Shown here: positions 1 to 6,572 of the stretch, piece by piece | How positions within the stretch are numbered: the first letter of the stretch is position 1 | Layout: the number at the start of each line of letters is the position of its first letter | Source: Lachnospiraceae bacterium | Lineage (GTDB): Bacteria; Bacillota_A; Clostridia; Lachnospirales; Lachnospiraceae | Direction: 5' to 3' | Length of the DNA stretch: 17,274 nt | Assembly: GCA_017632755.1 (NCBI GenBank) | Contig: JAGBQU010000223.1 | Location: 1-17,274, forward strand | Program-made: the position numbers and the translations under genes | Notes under the pieces: generated by a model | The model's input: only the letters and a program-made list of their open reading frames with translations | What the model was told of the DNA's origin: nothing | Database searches by the model: none

Positions 1-305
1 AGCAGCTTGCGGACATACGTATCGCCCGCATGCAGCACAAATTGAAAAGAGAGGGGCGTACGGCTGCCTTTTATCAGGGAATAACAGGTCGGCCGTATGG
101 TTGCAAAACTCGAAAACTCCTGCCGCAGTGCGGGGGTGTTTTCGAGTTCTTCTTTTGTGTAAAATGCGGAGTTGATGCGACCATCAATATAATAGGTCTG
201 ACCTGATTTGACCAATGCTTCCTCGAGGAGGAACGAATCAAAGGTCTCCTTTGTGAGAAGTGTGTTCATGAAGTGTTTCATATCTGTGATTTGTATTGCG
301 ATCAT
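1..305 (-). CDS. DUF5721-like conserved protein, 3'-truncated by window edge
   Basis: An uninterrupted minus-strand reading frame of 101 codons starts at the ATG at 305-303 and runs off the left edge. The start is fixed by AAAGGAG (forward ctccttt, 313-319) about 7 bases upstream. The protein begins MIAIQITDMKHFMNTLL and continues with TFDSFLLEEALVKSGQTYYI and DGRIN. From memory this N-terminus matches the DUF5721 family of Lachnospiraceae, small cytosolic proteins of about 170 residues with no known function. No signal peptide or membrane segment is visible. The frame was read directly from the reverse complement, and the family name is recall rather than a search. It diverges from the degV gene and has its own plausible promoter (374-402). 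Confidence 0.75.
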   Translation of the reverse strand, partial: MIAIQITDMKHFMNTLLTKETFDSFLLEEALVKSGQTYYIDGRINSAFYTKEELENTPALRQEFSSFATIRPTCYSLIKGSRTPLSFQFVLHAGDTYVRKL

Positions 306-326
306 GGCTTGTCTCCTTTGCGACGG

Positions 327-342
327 CACCGTTTTTGCGGTG
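327..342 (-). repeat. Short inverted repeat in the DUF5721 leader
   Basis: CACCG (327-331) and CGGTG (338-342) flank a 6-base loop. On the minus-strand transcript this hairpin sits just upstream of the ribosome binding site (313-319). It may be a weak translational element or chance. There is no adjacent T-run in the right place for a terminator. Confidence 0.25.
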
Positions 343-373
343 GACGCATGGCATGGCGTATATTTCCTGCATT

Positions 374-402
374 ATCGTATCAAAAACAGGCATAACTTGC
401 AA
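374..402 (-). promoter_or_regulatory. Candidate sigma-A promoter for the DUF5721-like gene
   Basis: On the minus strand TTGCAA (402-397), a 17-base spacer and TACGAT (379-374) form a sigma-A-like promoter. A TG one base before the -10 makes it an extended -10. The start codon lies about 70 bases downstream. This is inspection only. Confidence 0.45.
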
Positions 403-450
403 CCTTGAAAGAGAAGATCCGGTGGTGAGATCAAAAAGAAAGGATGGGAC

Positions 451-479
451 TTTTCAAGAAAGTCATTCTGTGCTATGAT
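451..479 (+). promoter_or_regulatory. Candidate promoter of the degV gene
   Basis: TTTTCA (451-456), a 17-base spacer and TATGAT (474-479) form a sigma-A-like promoter. A TGC directly before the -10 gives an extended -10. Transcription would start near 486, about 35 bases before the degV start codon. Confidence 0.55.
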
Positions 480-500
480 ATGTAGTAATGAAAACTACAT
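480..500. promoter_or_regulatory. Perfect palindrome at the degV transcription start, candidate operator
   Basis: ATGTAGT (480-486) and ACTACAT (494-500) are a perfect 7-base inverted repeat around a 7-base spacer. It abuts the -10 box and covers the expected transcription start, which is a classic repressor position. In RNA it could also form a small 5' hairpin ahead of the AAGGAG site at 509-514. No regulator is identified. Confidence 0.4.
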
Positions 501-520
501 GAAGTGTTAAGGAGAATGAA

Positions 521-1360
521 ATGAGCTATAAGATTATCATGGACAGCTGTGGTGAACTGCTTGAAAATATGAAGAATGATCCGCGTTTTGAGATCGTTCC
601 GCTGACCCTGATGGTAGGGGAAGAGACCTTTATAGATGATGAGACATTTCAGCAGAAGGAGTATCTTGAAAAGGTTGCTGCCTGCGAAGAATGTGCAAGG
701 ACGGCCTGTCCTTCCCCTGACAGCTTTATGCGTGCGTATGAGACCGATGCGGATGATGTATATGTCATCACGCTTTCCTCGCCTCTGAGCGGAAGCTATA
801 ACAGTGCCTGCCTTGGCAAGCACCTGTATGAAGAAACCGGAAAGAAGAAAAATATCCATGTGATCGATTCCAGATCCGCCTCGATCGGGCAGACCAATAT
901 TGCGCTGCAGATCATGGATTACTATGAGCAGGGGATGTCTTTTGAGCAGATCTGTCCGCTCATCGATCGTTTCCGCGACGAGATCAAGACATATTTTGTG
1001 CTGGACAATCTTGAGACGTTGCGCAAGAACGGGCGCCTTTCACAGATCAAGTCCATTGTTGCATCCACGCTCAGCATAAAGCCTTATATGAGTGCCAACG
1101 ATGAGGGGGAGATCATTCAACTCGGTCAGTGTATCGGAATCCGGAAAGCGATACAGAAAATGGTAGATTATATTGTGGCAAACACGCCGGATATGGCGTC
1201 AAAGCGACTTCTGATCTCACATTGCAACTGCCTGCAGCGTGCGGAATTTGTCAAAAAACTGATGCTCGAGAGAGGATGCTTTCGGGAGATCATCATATCG
1301 GGAATGGCGGGAGTCAGCACGACGTATTCCAATGACGGCGGCATCATTGTAAATATCTGA
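521..1360 (+). CDS. DegV-family fatty-acid-binding protein
   Basis: This 279-residue protein has the usual DegV length (about 280). DegV proteins (FakB-like) bind a fatty acid in a deep pocket, and in FakA/FakB systems they present it to a kinase for acyl-phosphate formation. Visible family features are the N-terminal strand with DSCGEL (residues 8-13), PLTL and the TACPSPDSF segment corresponding to the lipid-contact loop, then SSPLSGSYNSA, the LRKNGRLS helix and a C-terminal GGI strand. The usual second-loop Thr-Ser-Gln-Pro is here Ala-Cys-Pro-Ser-Pro. The start is fixed by AAGGAG (509-514) 6 bases upstream. No fakA-like kinase lies in the window, so any phosphorylation partner is elsewhere. 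Its stop codon directly abuts the stop of the convergent regulator gene. Confidence 0.9.
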   Translation: MSYKIIMDSCGELLENMKNDPRFEIVPLTLMVGEETFIDDETFQQKEYLEKVAACEECARTACPSPDSFMRAYETDADDVYVITLSSPLSGSYNSACLGKHLYEETGKKKNIHVIDSRSASIGQTNIALQIMDYYEQGMSFEQICPLIDRFRDEIKTYFVLDNLETLRKNGRLSQIKSIVASTLSIKPYMSANDEGEIIQLGQCIGIRKAIQKMVDYIVANTPDMASKRLLISHCNCLQRAEFVKKLMLERGCFREIIISGMAGVSTTYSNDGGIIVNI

Positions 1361-2053
1361 TCATTGCGTGCGATATCTCCCGAGCAGAGATAACTTGATG
1401 ACGTGGCCGCCGGAAAGTGTGATTTCTCTTGGCTCGCGGCGGATGATATGGTTGGTGTTGATGTAGGTATCTTTGCCAAACGGCTGGAATTCCTCATAGT
1501 TTTCGACCAGGCGCTTGAAATCCTGCAGCGTACCGAGGTGGTTGATCGTCCTGCCGTCATCCAGATGTACATCCACCACATGATCACGCAGGGCAGCATA
1601 CAGAATGTGCCTCGTCTCAATATATTCCGTGTTTTGTTGGCTGCGAAATTCTATGACATGTTTGGAGACCCTGCTTAGCGAGGTCTCCTTATATATTTGC
1701 AAAACAACCTCGGACAGTATTTCAACGGAGAGCGGATGCATGACGGATCGCAATCCTTGTTTGTCCGGTCCGTTGACGGGATCGGCATCCTGCGACCGGC
1801 AGATGACGATGCGATCGCCAAGACCCAGGTTTGAAAGGCGATTGAGTACTGCCAGACGCATATGCTCATCCATTGTAATGTCCACAAAAAAGAGATCATA
1901 GCGTTTGATCACCGGCCACATGGTTTCGGGCTCACCATATGCTTCGATATACAGATTGCCGATCTCAGACATCACGGCATCGCTCGTGCGCCCGAGAAGA
2001 CGCTCCATATGTTTGCGGGTTGCAATGTTATCCGCGATGATGGCAATATACAT
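1361..2053 (-). CDS. LytTR-family response regulator with degenerate receiver
   Basis: This 230-residue protein has an N-terminal receiver-like domain (about 1-120) and a C-terminal LytTR DNA-binding domain (about 130-230, with TYINTNHIIRREPREITL being the typical LytTR core). The phospho-acceptor position is kept (Asp58 in FFVDITM). The first acidic residue of the pocket is Ala7 (AIIADN), and the invariant Lys is His106 (VMHPLSVEI), so normal phosphorylation chemistry looks compromised. The start is ATG at 2053 with AGGAGG (2061-2066) 7 bases away. No cognate kinase gene is adjacent. It lies 41 bases downstream of the DUF1294 gene on the same strand and is probably co-transcribed with argG and DUF1294. 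Family assignment is firm; its target genes are unknown. Confidence 0.85.
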   Translation of the reverse strand: MYIAIIADNIATRKHMERLLGRTSDAVMSEIGNLYIEAYGEPETMWPVIKRYDLFFVDITMDEHMRLAVLNRLSNLGLGDRIVICRSQDADPVNGPDKQGLRSVMHPLSVEILSEVVLQIYKETSLSRVSKHVIEFRSQQNTEYIETRHILYAALRDHVVDVHLDDGRTINHLGTLQDFKRLVENYEEFQPFGKDTYINTNHIIRREPREITLSGGHVIKLSLLGRYRTQ

Positions 2054-2094
2054 GGCGAGTCCTCCTGTGTAAAAGAAATGATAATCAATTTGCG

Positions 2095-2388
2095 TCAGAG
2101 TATTTTAAACTGGATCGGCAGTCTTAACAGCATAATGATAAGGACAAGCTGCAGTATCAGTATTGCCGGCATTCCATACAGAAAATACCAATGTCTTGTC
2201 TTGTGACGAAAGGTAAACATACCCAGAGTCGTGCCCAGACTGCCTCCGATCAAAGCGACAATAAAGAGGGTGGCTTCCGGAATCCGGAAGGCCCTCTTTT
2301 TGGCTTTTTGCTTATCGATGCCCATGATACAAAAACCGATCAGGTTCACCGCAAGCAGATATACACATAAGATGAAAATTACATCCAT
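2095..2388 (-). CDS. DUF1294 small membrane protein
   Basis: This 97-residue integral membrane protein has about three hydrophobic segments (residues 3-22, 40-58, 72-90). The DUF1294 signature is clear: MGIDKQKAK (22-30), RIPEATL (35-41), GGSLGTTLGM (48-57) and FRHKTRH (60-66). The family's function is unknown. I chose the ATG at 2388 rather than the TTG at 2403. GAAGGG (forward 2396-2401, inside the last argG codons) sits 7 bases ahead of the ATG, and translation would then restart one base past the argG stop. This implies translational coupling to argG. The 102-residue TTG version would overlap argG by 14 bases. Confidence 0.85.
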   Translation of the reverse strand: MDVIFILCVYLLAVNLIGFCIMGIDKQKAKKRAFRIPEATLFIVALIGGSLGTTLGMFTFRHKTRHWYFLYGMPAILILQLVLIIMLLRLPIQFKIL

Positions 2389-2389
2389 G

Positions 2390-3607
2390 TTATTTCCCTT
2401 CAACTTCCTGCATCTTCATGGCGCGCACCTTGGTGGAGAGGCCAAACAGATTGATAAAGCCCTCAGCGTCGTGATGATCGTAGAGATCACCGGTGGTGAA
2501 GGAGGCAATGCTCTCGTTGTACAGTGAGTAAGGAGATGTTGTGCCTGCCTTGATGATATTGCCCTTGTAAAGTTTGAATTTCACTTCGCCGGTCACATAT
2601 TTCTGTGTGGATTCGATGAAGGCACAGGTTGCTTCGCGAAGAGGTGTAAACCACTTTCCTTCATAAACGATCTGAGCAAGCTTATTGCCCATCTCTTCTT
2701 TTTCCCTGTAGGTATCGCGGTCAAGGATCAGTTCCTCAAGCTGCTGATGTGCTTCGTAGAGGATGGTTCCACCCGGAGTTTCATATACACCGCGGGATTT
2801 CATGCCGACCACACGGTTCTCCACAATGTCTATGATTCCGATTCCATGCTTACCACCGAGTCTGTTTAATTCACGGATGATATCGGAAACCTTCATCTGC
2901 TTTCCGTTCACGGATTTGGGAACGCCCTGCTCAAAAGTCATGGTCACATACTCGCCCTCTTCCGGAGCCTTTTCCGGTGTTGTGCCAAGAACAAGAAGGT
3001 GATCAAAGTTCGGCTCGTTTGCAGGATCCTCAAGCTCAAGACCTTCGTGGCTGATATGCCATAAGTTGCGGTCACGGCTGTAGGAATTGTCCGCTGAGAA
3101 CGGAAGGTCAATGCCGTGCTGACGGCAGTACTCGATCTCGGACTCGCGGGAGTCAAGGGTCCACTTCTCATTTCTCCATGCAGCGATGATCTTGAGATCC
3201 GGGGCAAGAGCCTTGATGCCGAGCTCGAAACGGATCTGGTCATTTCCTTTTCCTGTTGCACCATGACAGATTGCGGTTGCACCTTCCTTGCGTGCGATCT
3301 CAACCAGTCTCTTTGCGATGACGGGACGAGCCATGGAAGTACCGAGCAGATACTTGTTCTCATATACGGCATGTCCCTGTACACAGGGAACGACATACTC
3401 ATCGCAGAACTCATCCACAACGTCCTCGATATATAATTTGGTAGCACCGCTGAGTTTGGCTCTTTCTTCCAGACCTTCAAGCTCGCTCTCCTGTCCGCAG
3501 TCTACGCAGCCACAAATAACTACATAATCAAAGTTTTCCTTCAGCCAGTGGATGATCGCCTTGGTATCAAGACCGCCGGAATACGCTAAAATAACTTTTT
3601 CTTTCAT
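2390..3607 (-). CDS. argG: Argininosuccinate synthase
   Basis: This 405-residue enzyme joins citrulline and aspartate with ATP to form argininosuccinate in arginine synthesis (cytosol). Visible signatures are the N-type PP-loop AYSGGLDT (8-15), ATGKGNDQIRFE (117-128), AAWR (142-145) and YSRDRNLWH (176-184), all in the usual order and spacing. The length matches the family (about 400). The start is ATG at 3607 with GGAGG (forward 3617-3621) 9 bases upstream. An in-frame upstream extension to 3679 has no family similarity and lies in the promoter region. The gene diverges from argC, and DUF1294 follows it at once. argH, its usual partner, is not in the window. Expression is probably repressed by ArgR through the TGCATAA elements. 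Confidence 0.97.
   Translation of the reverse strand: MKEKVILAYSGGLDTKAIIHWLKENFDYVVICGCVDCGQESELEGLEERAKLSGATKLYIEDVVDEFCDEYVVPCVQGHAVYENKYLLGTSMARPVIAKRLVEIARKEGATAICHGATGKGNDQIRFELGIKALAPDLKIIAAWRNEKWTLDSRESEIEYCRQHGIDLPFSADNSYSRDRNLWHISHEGLELEDPANEPNFDHLLVLGTTPEKAPEEGEYVTMTFEQGVPKSVNGKQMKVSDIIRELNRLGGKHGIGIIDIVENRVVGMKSRGVYETPGGTILYEAHQQLEELILDRDTYREKEEMGNKLAQIVYEGKWFTPLREATCAFIESTQKYVTGEVKFKLYKGNIIKAGTTSPYSLYNESIASFTTGDLYDHHDAEGFINLFGLSTKVRAMKMQEVEGK
2396..2401 (-). promoter_or_regulatory. RBS of the DUF1294 gene inside the argG 3' end
   Basis: GAAGGG on the minus strand lies 7 bases before the ATG at 2388 and is read as Glu-Gly near the ArgG C-terminus. It decides the ATG start over the upstream TTG. 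Confidence 0.6.
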
Positions 3608-3650
3608 CTTTTTTTGCCTCCATATGATAATATTTGAACTGTTGCCTATA

Positions 3651-3679
3651 ACTATACAACACAATTTTGCATAATGCAA
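3651..3679 (-). promoter_or_regulatory. Candidate argG promoter
   Basis: On the minus strand TTGCAT (3679-3674), a 17-base spacer and TATAGT (3656-3651) make a sigma-A-like promoter about 44 bases before the argG start. Its -35 lies inside the palindrome TTGCATAATGCAA, so a repressor bound there would block it. Confidence 0.6.
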
Positions 3680-3776
3680 GCGCTAAAAAATGCATAAAAA
3701 TACTAAAATTAGAGAGAATGTGCATAAAATCAAAAAATACTTGAATATTACCAAACTATGACGTATAATTATGCAC
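3667..3776. promoter_or_regulatory. Cluster of TGCATAA elements, candidate ArgR operators
   Basis: TGCATAA occurs at 3668-3674, 3691-3697 and 3721-3727 on the plus strand and at 3769-3775 on the minus strand. The first is part of the palindrome TTGCATAATGCAA (3667-3679) over the argG -35. The last two are the perfect 8-base inverted pair GTGCATAA (3720-3727) and TTATGCAC (3769-3776) that brackets the argC promoter. The elements are AT-rich half sites of the general ARG-box type (TNNATAA) between two arginine promoters. ArgR as the binder is inference. Confidence 0.55.
3741..3769 (+). promoter_or_regulatory. Candidate argC operon promoter
   Basis: TTGAAT (3741-3746), a 17-base spacer and a perfect TATAAT (3764-3769) form a strong sigma-A-like promoter. 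Transcription would start near 3776, leaving a leader of about 130 bases before argC. The leader holds no T-box, riboswitch or terminator that I can recognise. The rightmost TGCATAA element overlaps the -10 box. Confidence 0.7.
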
Positions 3777-3894
3777 AAAACACAGTGATGGACCCCCAGG
3801 ATACTTGTGGTTGAGTTTTTGTGGCTTATGAAGTATGATAAAAAGTACGGCATCTGTCGTTATATGCAGGAACCACGAGATCGGTCAGAGAAAA

Positions 3895-3900
3895 AGAGGA
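3895..3900 (+). promoter_or_regulatory. RBS deciding the argC start
   Basis: AGAGGA lies 5 bases before the ATG at 3906. The in-frame GTG at 3807 has no comparable site and would add 33 residues without family similarity. Confidence 0.6.
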
Positions 3901-3905
3901 TAATT

Positions 3906-4853
3906 ATGAAGACAAAGATTTTTATTGATGGAAGTGAAGGGACAACAGGACTTAGAATATATGAGAGATTTCAGGGCAGAGATGACATTGAACTGCTCAC
4001 GATAGATCCGGCGTTACGCAAGGATCCGCAGGAGAGAAGCCGCATGATCAATGCTTCGGACATCACATTTTTGTGTCTTCCGGATGTGGCTGCAAGGGAA
4101 TCGGTATCGCTGGTGACGAATGAACAGGTAACGATCATCGACGCCTCCACGGCGCATCGGACCGAGGCCGGATGGGCATATGGTTTTCCGGAGCTCTCCA
4201 AGGAGCACAGGCAGGCGATCCGGGAAGGAAAGAGGATCGCTGTTCCGGGCTGCTATGCCTCCGGTTTTATCTCCATCGTGTATCCGCTGATCCATGCAGG
4301 GATCCTTGTTGCGGATTATCCGGTCAGCAGCTTCGCGCTGTCAGGGTACAGCGGTGCCGGCAAAAAGGCGATCGCGGTTTATGAGAGCGAAGATCGGCCG
4401 AGAGAGTTTGCTTCGGGTAGACAGTATGCGCTCACGCAGCAGCATAAACATCTGAAGGAGATGCAAAAGATCACGGGGCTTTCGCGCACACCGTTGTTCT
4501 CACCGATCGTGGATGACTATTACAGCGGCATGCTGGTTTCGGTTCCACTCTACACGGATCTGCTCACGCAGAAGAAAGATCCGGATGAGCTGCGTGCCTT
4601 CTATAAAGAATATTATAAGCAGGAGCGCTTCATCTGTGTCGGCGATAAGGAAGATGAGATTGCCGCAAGCGGATTTCTGGCAGGGAACGGACTTTCCGGC
4701 TGGGACGGGCTTAAGCTCTATGTGAATGGAAATGACGAGAGAGTTGTCGTCACGGCGCAGTTTGATAATCTGGGGAAGGGCGCTTCCGGTGCAGCCATCC
4801 AGTGTATGAACATCATACTGGGGTGCGATGAGGCAAAGGGACTGAATGTATGA
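3906..4853 (+). CDS. argC: N-acetyl-gamma-glutamyl-phosphate reductase, short (type 2) form
   Basis: This 315-residue NADPH-dependent enzyme reduces N-acetylglutamyl phosphate to the semialdehyde, the third step of arginine synthesis. It begins with the nucleotide-binding motif DGSEGTTGLRI (8-18), and the catalytic Cys116 lies in VPGCYASG (113-120). LSGYSGAGKKA and the C-terminal NLGKGASGAAIQ segment are also family features. The length fits the compact type 2 ArgC (about 310) better than the type 1 enzyme (about 345), which is the form I would expect first in Firmicutes. It is the first gene of the argC-GNAT-argJ-argB-argD run and probably under ArgR control. The stop overlaps the next start in ATGA, giving translational coupling. 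Confidence 0.95.
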   Translation: MKTKIFIDGSEGTTGLRIYERFQGRDDIELLTIDPALRKDPQERSRMINASDITFLCLPDVAARESVSLVTNEQVTIIDASTAHRTEAGWAYGFPELSKEHRQAIREGKRIAVPGCYASGFISIVYPLIHAGILVADYPVSSFALSGYSGAGKKAIAVYESEDRPREFASGRQYALTQQHKHLKEMQKITGLSRTPLFSPIVDDYYSGMLVSVPLYTDLLTQKKDPDELRAFYKEYYKQERFICVGDKEDEIAASGFLAGNGLSGWDGLKLYVNGNDERVVVTAQFDNLGKGASGAAIQCMNIILGCDEAKGLNV

Positions 4854-5293
4854 TACGTGCAATGAAAATAGAAGACTATGAGAAGGTGCATGAACTCTGG
4901 ATGACGATCAAGGGATTTGCTATCCGCAGCATCGATGATTCGCGTGAGGGTGTGGAAAGGTTTCTGCATCGTAATCCGGGCATCAGTGTGGTGGCTGAGG
5001 AGGATGACCGGCTGGTGGGAGCGATCCTGTGCGGACATGATGGCAGGAGAGGTTGTCTGTACCATGTTTGCGTGGCGGAGGACTATCGCTTAAGAGGGAT
5101 CGGTAAGGCCATGGTCATCCACTGTATGGAGGCATTGCAGAGGGAGCAGATCAGCAAGGTTTCGCTGATCGCTTTTACCGAGAATGACATCGGCAATGCG
5201 TTCTGGAAGGAGATCGGATGGGTGGAGCGGCTTGATCTGAATTATTATGATTTTACGCTCAACCGCGAAAACATAGTCAGGTTCAACAGATAG
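4850..5293 (+). CDS. GNAT-family N-acetyltransferase in the arginine operon
   Basis: This 147-residue single-domain GNAT protein has the acetyl-CoA motif A at V-A-E-D-Y-R-L-R-G-I-G-K-A (75-87; core RLRGIGKA 80-87). Its middle segment GHDGRRGCLYHVCVAEDYR resembles the YpeA group (GYDGHRG-type). Its ATG overlaps the argC stop (ATGA), so it is co-translated with argC and sits directly before argJ. This position suggests acetylation of glutamate or another arginine intermediate. Short GNATs lacking the kinase domain are known as stand-alone N-acetylglutamate synthases in some bacteria. A YpeA-like acetyltransferase with an unrelated substrate is equally possible from sequence alone. The substrate is therefore not assigned. 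Confidence 0.88.
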   Translation: MIRAMKIEDYEKVHELWMTIKGFAIRSIDDSREGVERFLHRNPGISVVAEEDDRLVGAILCGHDGRRGCLYHVCVAEDYRLRGIGKAMVIHCMEALQREQISKVSLIAFTENDIGNAFWKEIGWVERLDLNYYDFTLNRENIVRFNR

Positions 5294-5305
5294 AGAAATG
5301 ATCGG

Positions 5306-5312
5306 AAAGGGG
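5306..5312 (+). promoter_or_regulatory. RBS deciding the argJ start
   Basis: AAAGGGG lies 9 bases before the ATG at 5322. The in-frame ATG at 5298 has only a weak upstream match and adds eight residues not typical of ArgJ. Confidence 0.55.
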
Positions 5313-5321
5313 TCTTTACAA

Positions 5322-6545
5322 ATGGAGCAGATCAAAGGAGGCGTGACTGCCGCAAAAGGATTTTTGGCGGCGTCATGTGAGGCGAATATCAAATATAAGG
5401 GGCGGACGGATATGGCACTTTTGTATTCCGAAAAGCCATGCGCATGTGCAGGAACGTTTACGACAAATGTGGTGAAAGCAGCCTGTGTTATCTGGGATAA
5501 ACAGATCGTCGAGTCGAAAAGACCCATGCAGGCTGTCGTGATCAATTCCGGTATCGCGAATGCATGTACCGGAAAGGAAGGCTTTGACGCATGCGAGGCA
5601 ACCGCAAGGGCAGTGGAAGAGCAGTTGGGGGTTCCCTATGACACTGTGGCGGTCGCATCCACCGGTGTAATCGGTGCGCAGCTTCCGGTGGATAAGCTGG
5701 TGGCAGGAGTCCGGACGATGAGCAAAACGCTGGATCAGAGTATCGAAGCGGGATGTGCCGCATCAAAGGCGATCATGACAACGGATACCGTGAACAAGGA
5801 GATTGCAGTTACGTTTGAAGTCGGAGGAAAGACGGTCACGCTCGGGGGCATGAGCAAGGGATCGGGAATGATCCATCCGAATATGTGCACAATGCTTGCT
5901 TTTCTCACGAGCGATATCCGGATTGACGCAGAACTCATGCAGGAGGCACTCGGTGAGGTCGTAAAGGACACGTTCAACATGATTACGGTGGATGGAGATA
6001 CATCCACCAATGACACGCTCCTTCTCATGGCAAACGGTCTTGCAGACAATGAGGCGATCACAAAAAAAGACGCGGATTACGAAACGTTCCGTGAGGCACT
6101 TTTTTTCGTCTGCCGGTATCTGGCCAGAAAAATGGCCGCCGACGGTGAAGGTGCCAGCAAGCTTTTTGAGGCAGAGGTTATCGGTGCAAAGAACATAGGC
6201 GATGCCAGAACCCTGGCAAGAGCCATTGTCGCATCCAATTTGTCCAAGGCTGCCATTTACGGCTGTGATGCCAATTTCGGGAGATTCCTCTGTGCGATGG
6301 GGTATTCGGGTGCACAGTTTGACCAAAACGACGTGGAACTCTTTTTTGTCAGTGCAAACGGAAAACTGCAAGTATTTCGTTATGGTGATCCGGTTGCATT
6401 TGATGAGGCTGAGGCGACAAACATTCTATCGGCTCCGGAGGTTACGATTCTTGTGGATATGCATGAGGGCGATGCAAAGGCCACCGCATGGGGTTGTGAT
6501 CTGACGCACGAATATGTGAACATCAATGCGGATTACCGCTCGTAA
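5322..6545 (+). CDS. argJ: Glutamate N-acetyltransferase / amino-acid acetyltransferase
   Basis: This 407-residue protein has the family's full length (about 400). ArgJ moves acetyl from N-acetylornithine to glutamate, recycling the blocking group, and bifunctional forms also use acetyl-CoA. It is made as a precursor that cleaves itself at a conserved Thr. Here the site is KGSGMIHPNMCTMLAF (179-194), so cleavage is expected before Thr190, with Cys instead of the commoner Ala at -1. Other signatures are NSGIANACTG (75-84), ASTGVIG (112-118), TVDGDTSTNDT and the C-terminal YVNINADYRS. Whether this one is bifunctional cannot be read from sequence. It lies 28 bases after the GNAT stop and 27 before argB. 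Confidence 0.96.
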   Translation: MEQIKGGVTAAKGFLAASCEANIKYKGRTDMALLYSEKPCACAGTFTTNVVKAACVIWDKQIVESKRPMQAVVINSGIANACTGKEGFDACEATARAVEEQLGVPYDTVAVASTGVIGAQLPVDKLVAGVRTMSKTLDQSIEAGCAASKAIMTTDTVNKEIAVTFEVGGKTVTLGGMSKGSGMIHPNMCTMLAFLTSDIRIDAELMQEALGEVVKDTFNMITVDGDTSTNDTLLLMANGLADNEAITKKDADYETFREALFFVCRYLARKMAADGEGASKLFEAEVIGAKNIGDARTLARAIVASNLSKAAIYGCDANFGRFLCAMGYSGAQFDQNDVELFFVSANGKLQVFRYGDPVAFDEAEATNILSAPEVTILVDMHEGDAKATAWGCDLTHEYVNINADYRS

Positions 6546-6572
6546 CAGACGAAAAGCGATTGAGAAAGTGAG

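Noticed and set aside
208..408. Plus-strand frame of 66 codons with a signal-peptide-like stretch (CFISVICIAIMACLL)
   Set aside because: It lies mostly antisense to the DUF5721-like gene, has no ribosome site, and its hydrophobic run is the reverse reading of that gene's start and leader.
296..478. Plus-strand frame of 60 codons upstream of degV
   Set aside because: No ribosome site and no family resemblance. It overlaps promoters of both flanking genes.
1374..1392. TATCTC/GAGATA hairpin just past degV as a terminator
   Set aside because: Only six base pairs, no T-run on either strand, and it lies within the regulator's coding end.
2944..3480. 178-codon minus-strand frame inside argG
   Set aside because: Same strand as argG but another frame, with Ser/Arg-rich low-complexity content typical of a shadow of a conserved gene.
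3788..3814. Short leader frame (MDPQDTCG) ahead of argC, considered as an attenuation peptide
   Set aside because: It begins about 12 bases after the likely transcript start without a ribosome site, has no arginine codons, and no terminator follows.
3807..3905. 33-residue N-terminal extension of argC from a GTG
   Set aside because: No ribosome site at the GTG and no ArgC similarity. AGAGGA directly before ATG 3906 fits far better.
3777..3905. T-box or riboswitch in the argC leader
   Set aside because: No conserved T-box sequence, no terminator/antiterminator pair and no recognisable aptamer in the 130 bases.
5763..6371. 202-codon frame antisense to argJ
   Set aside because: Shadow of a strongly conserved gene with no ribosome site or family motif.
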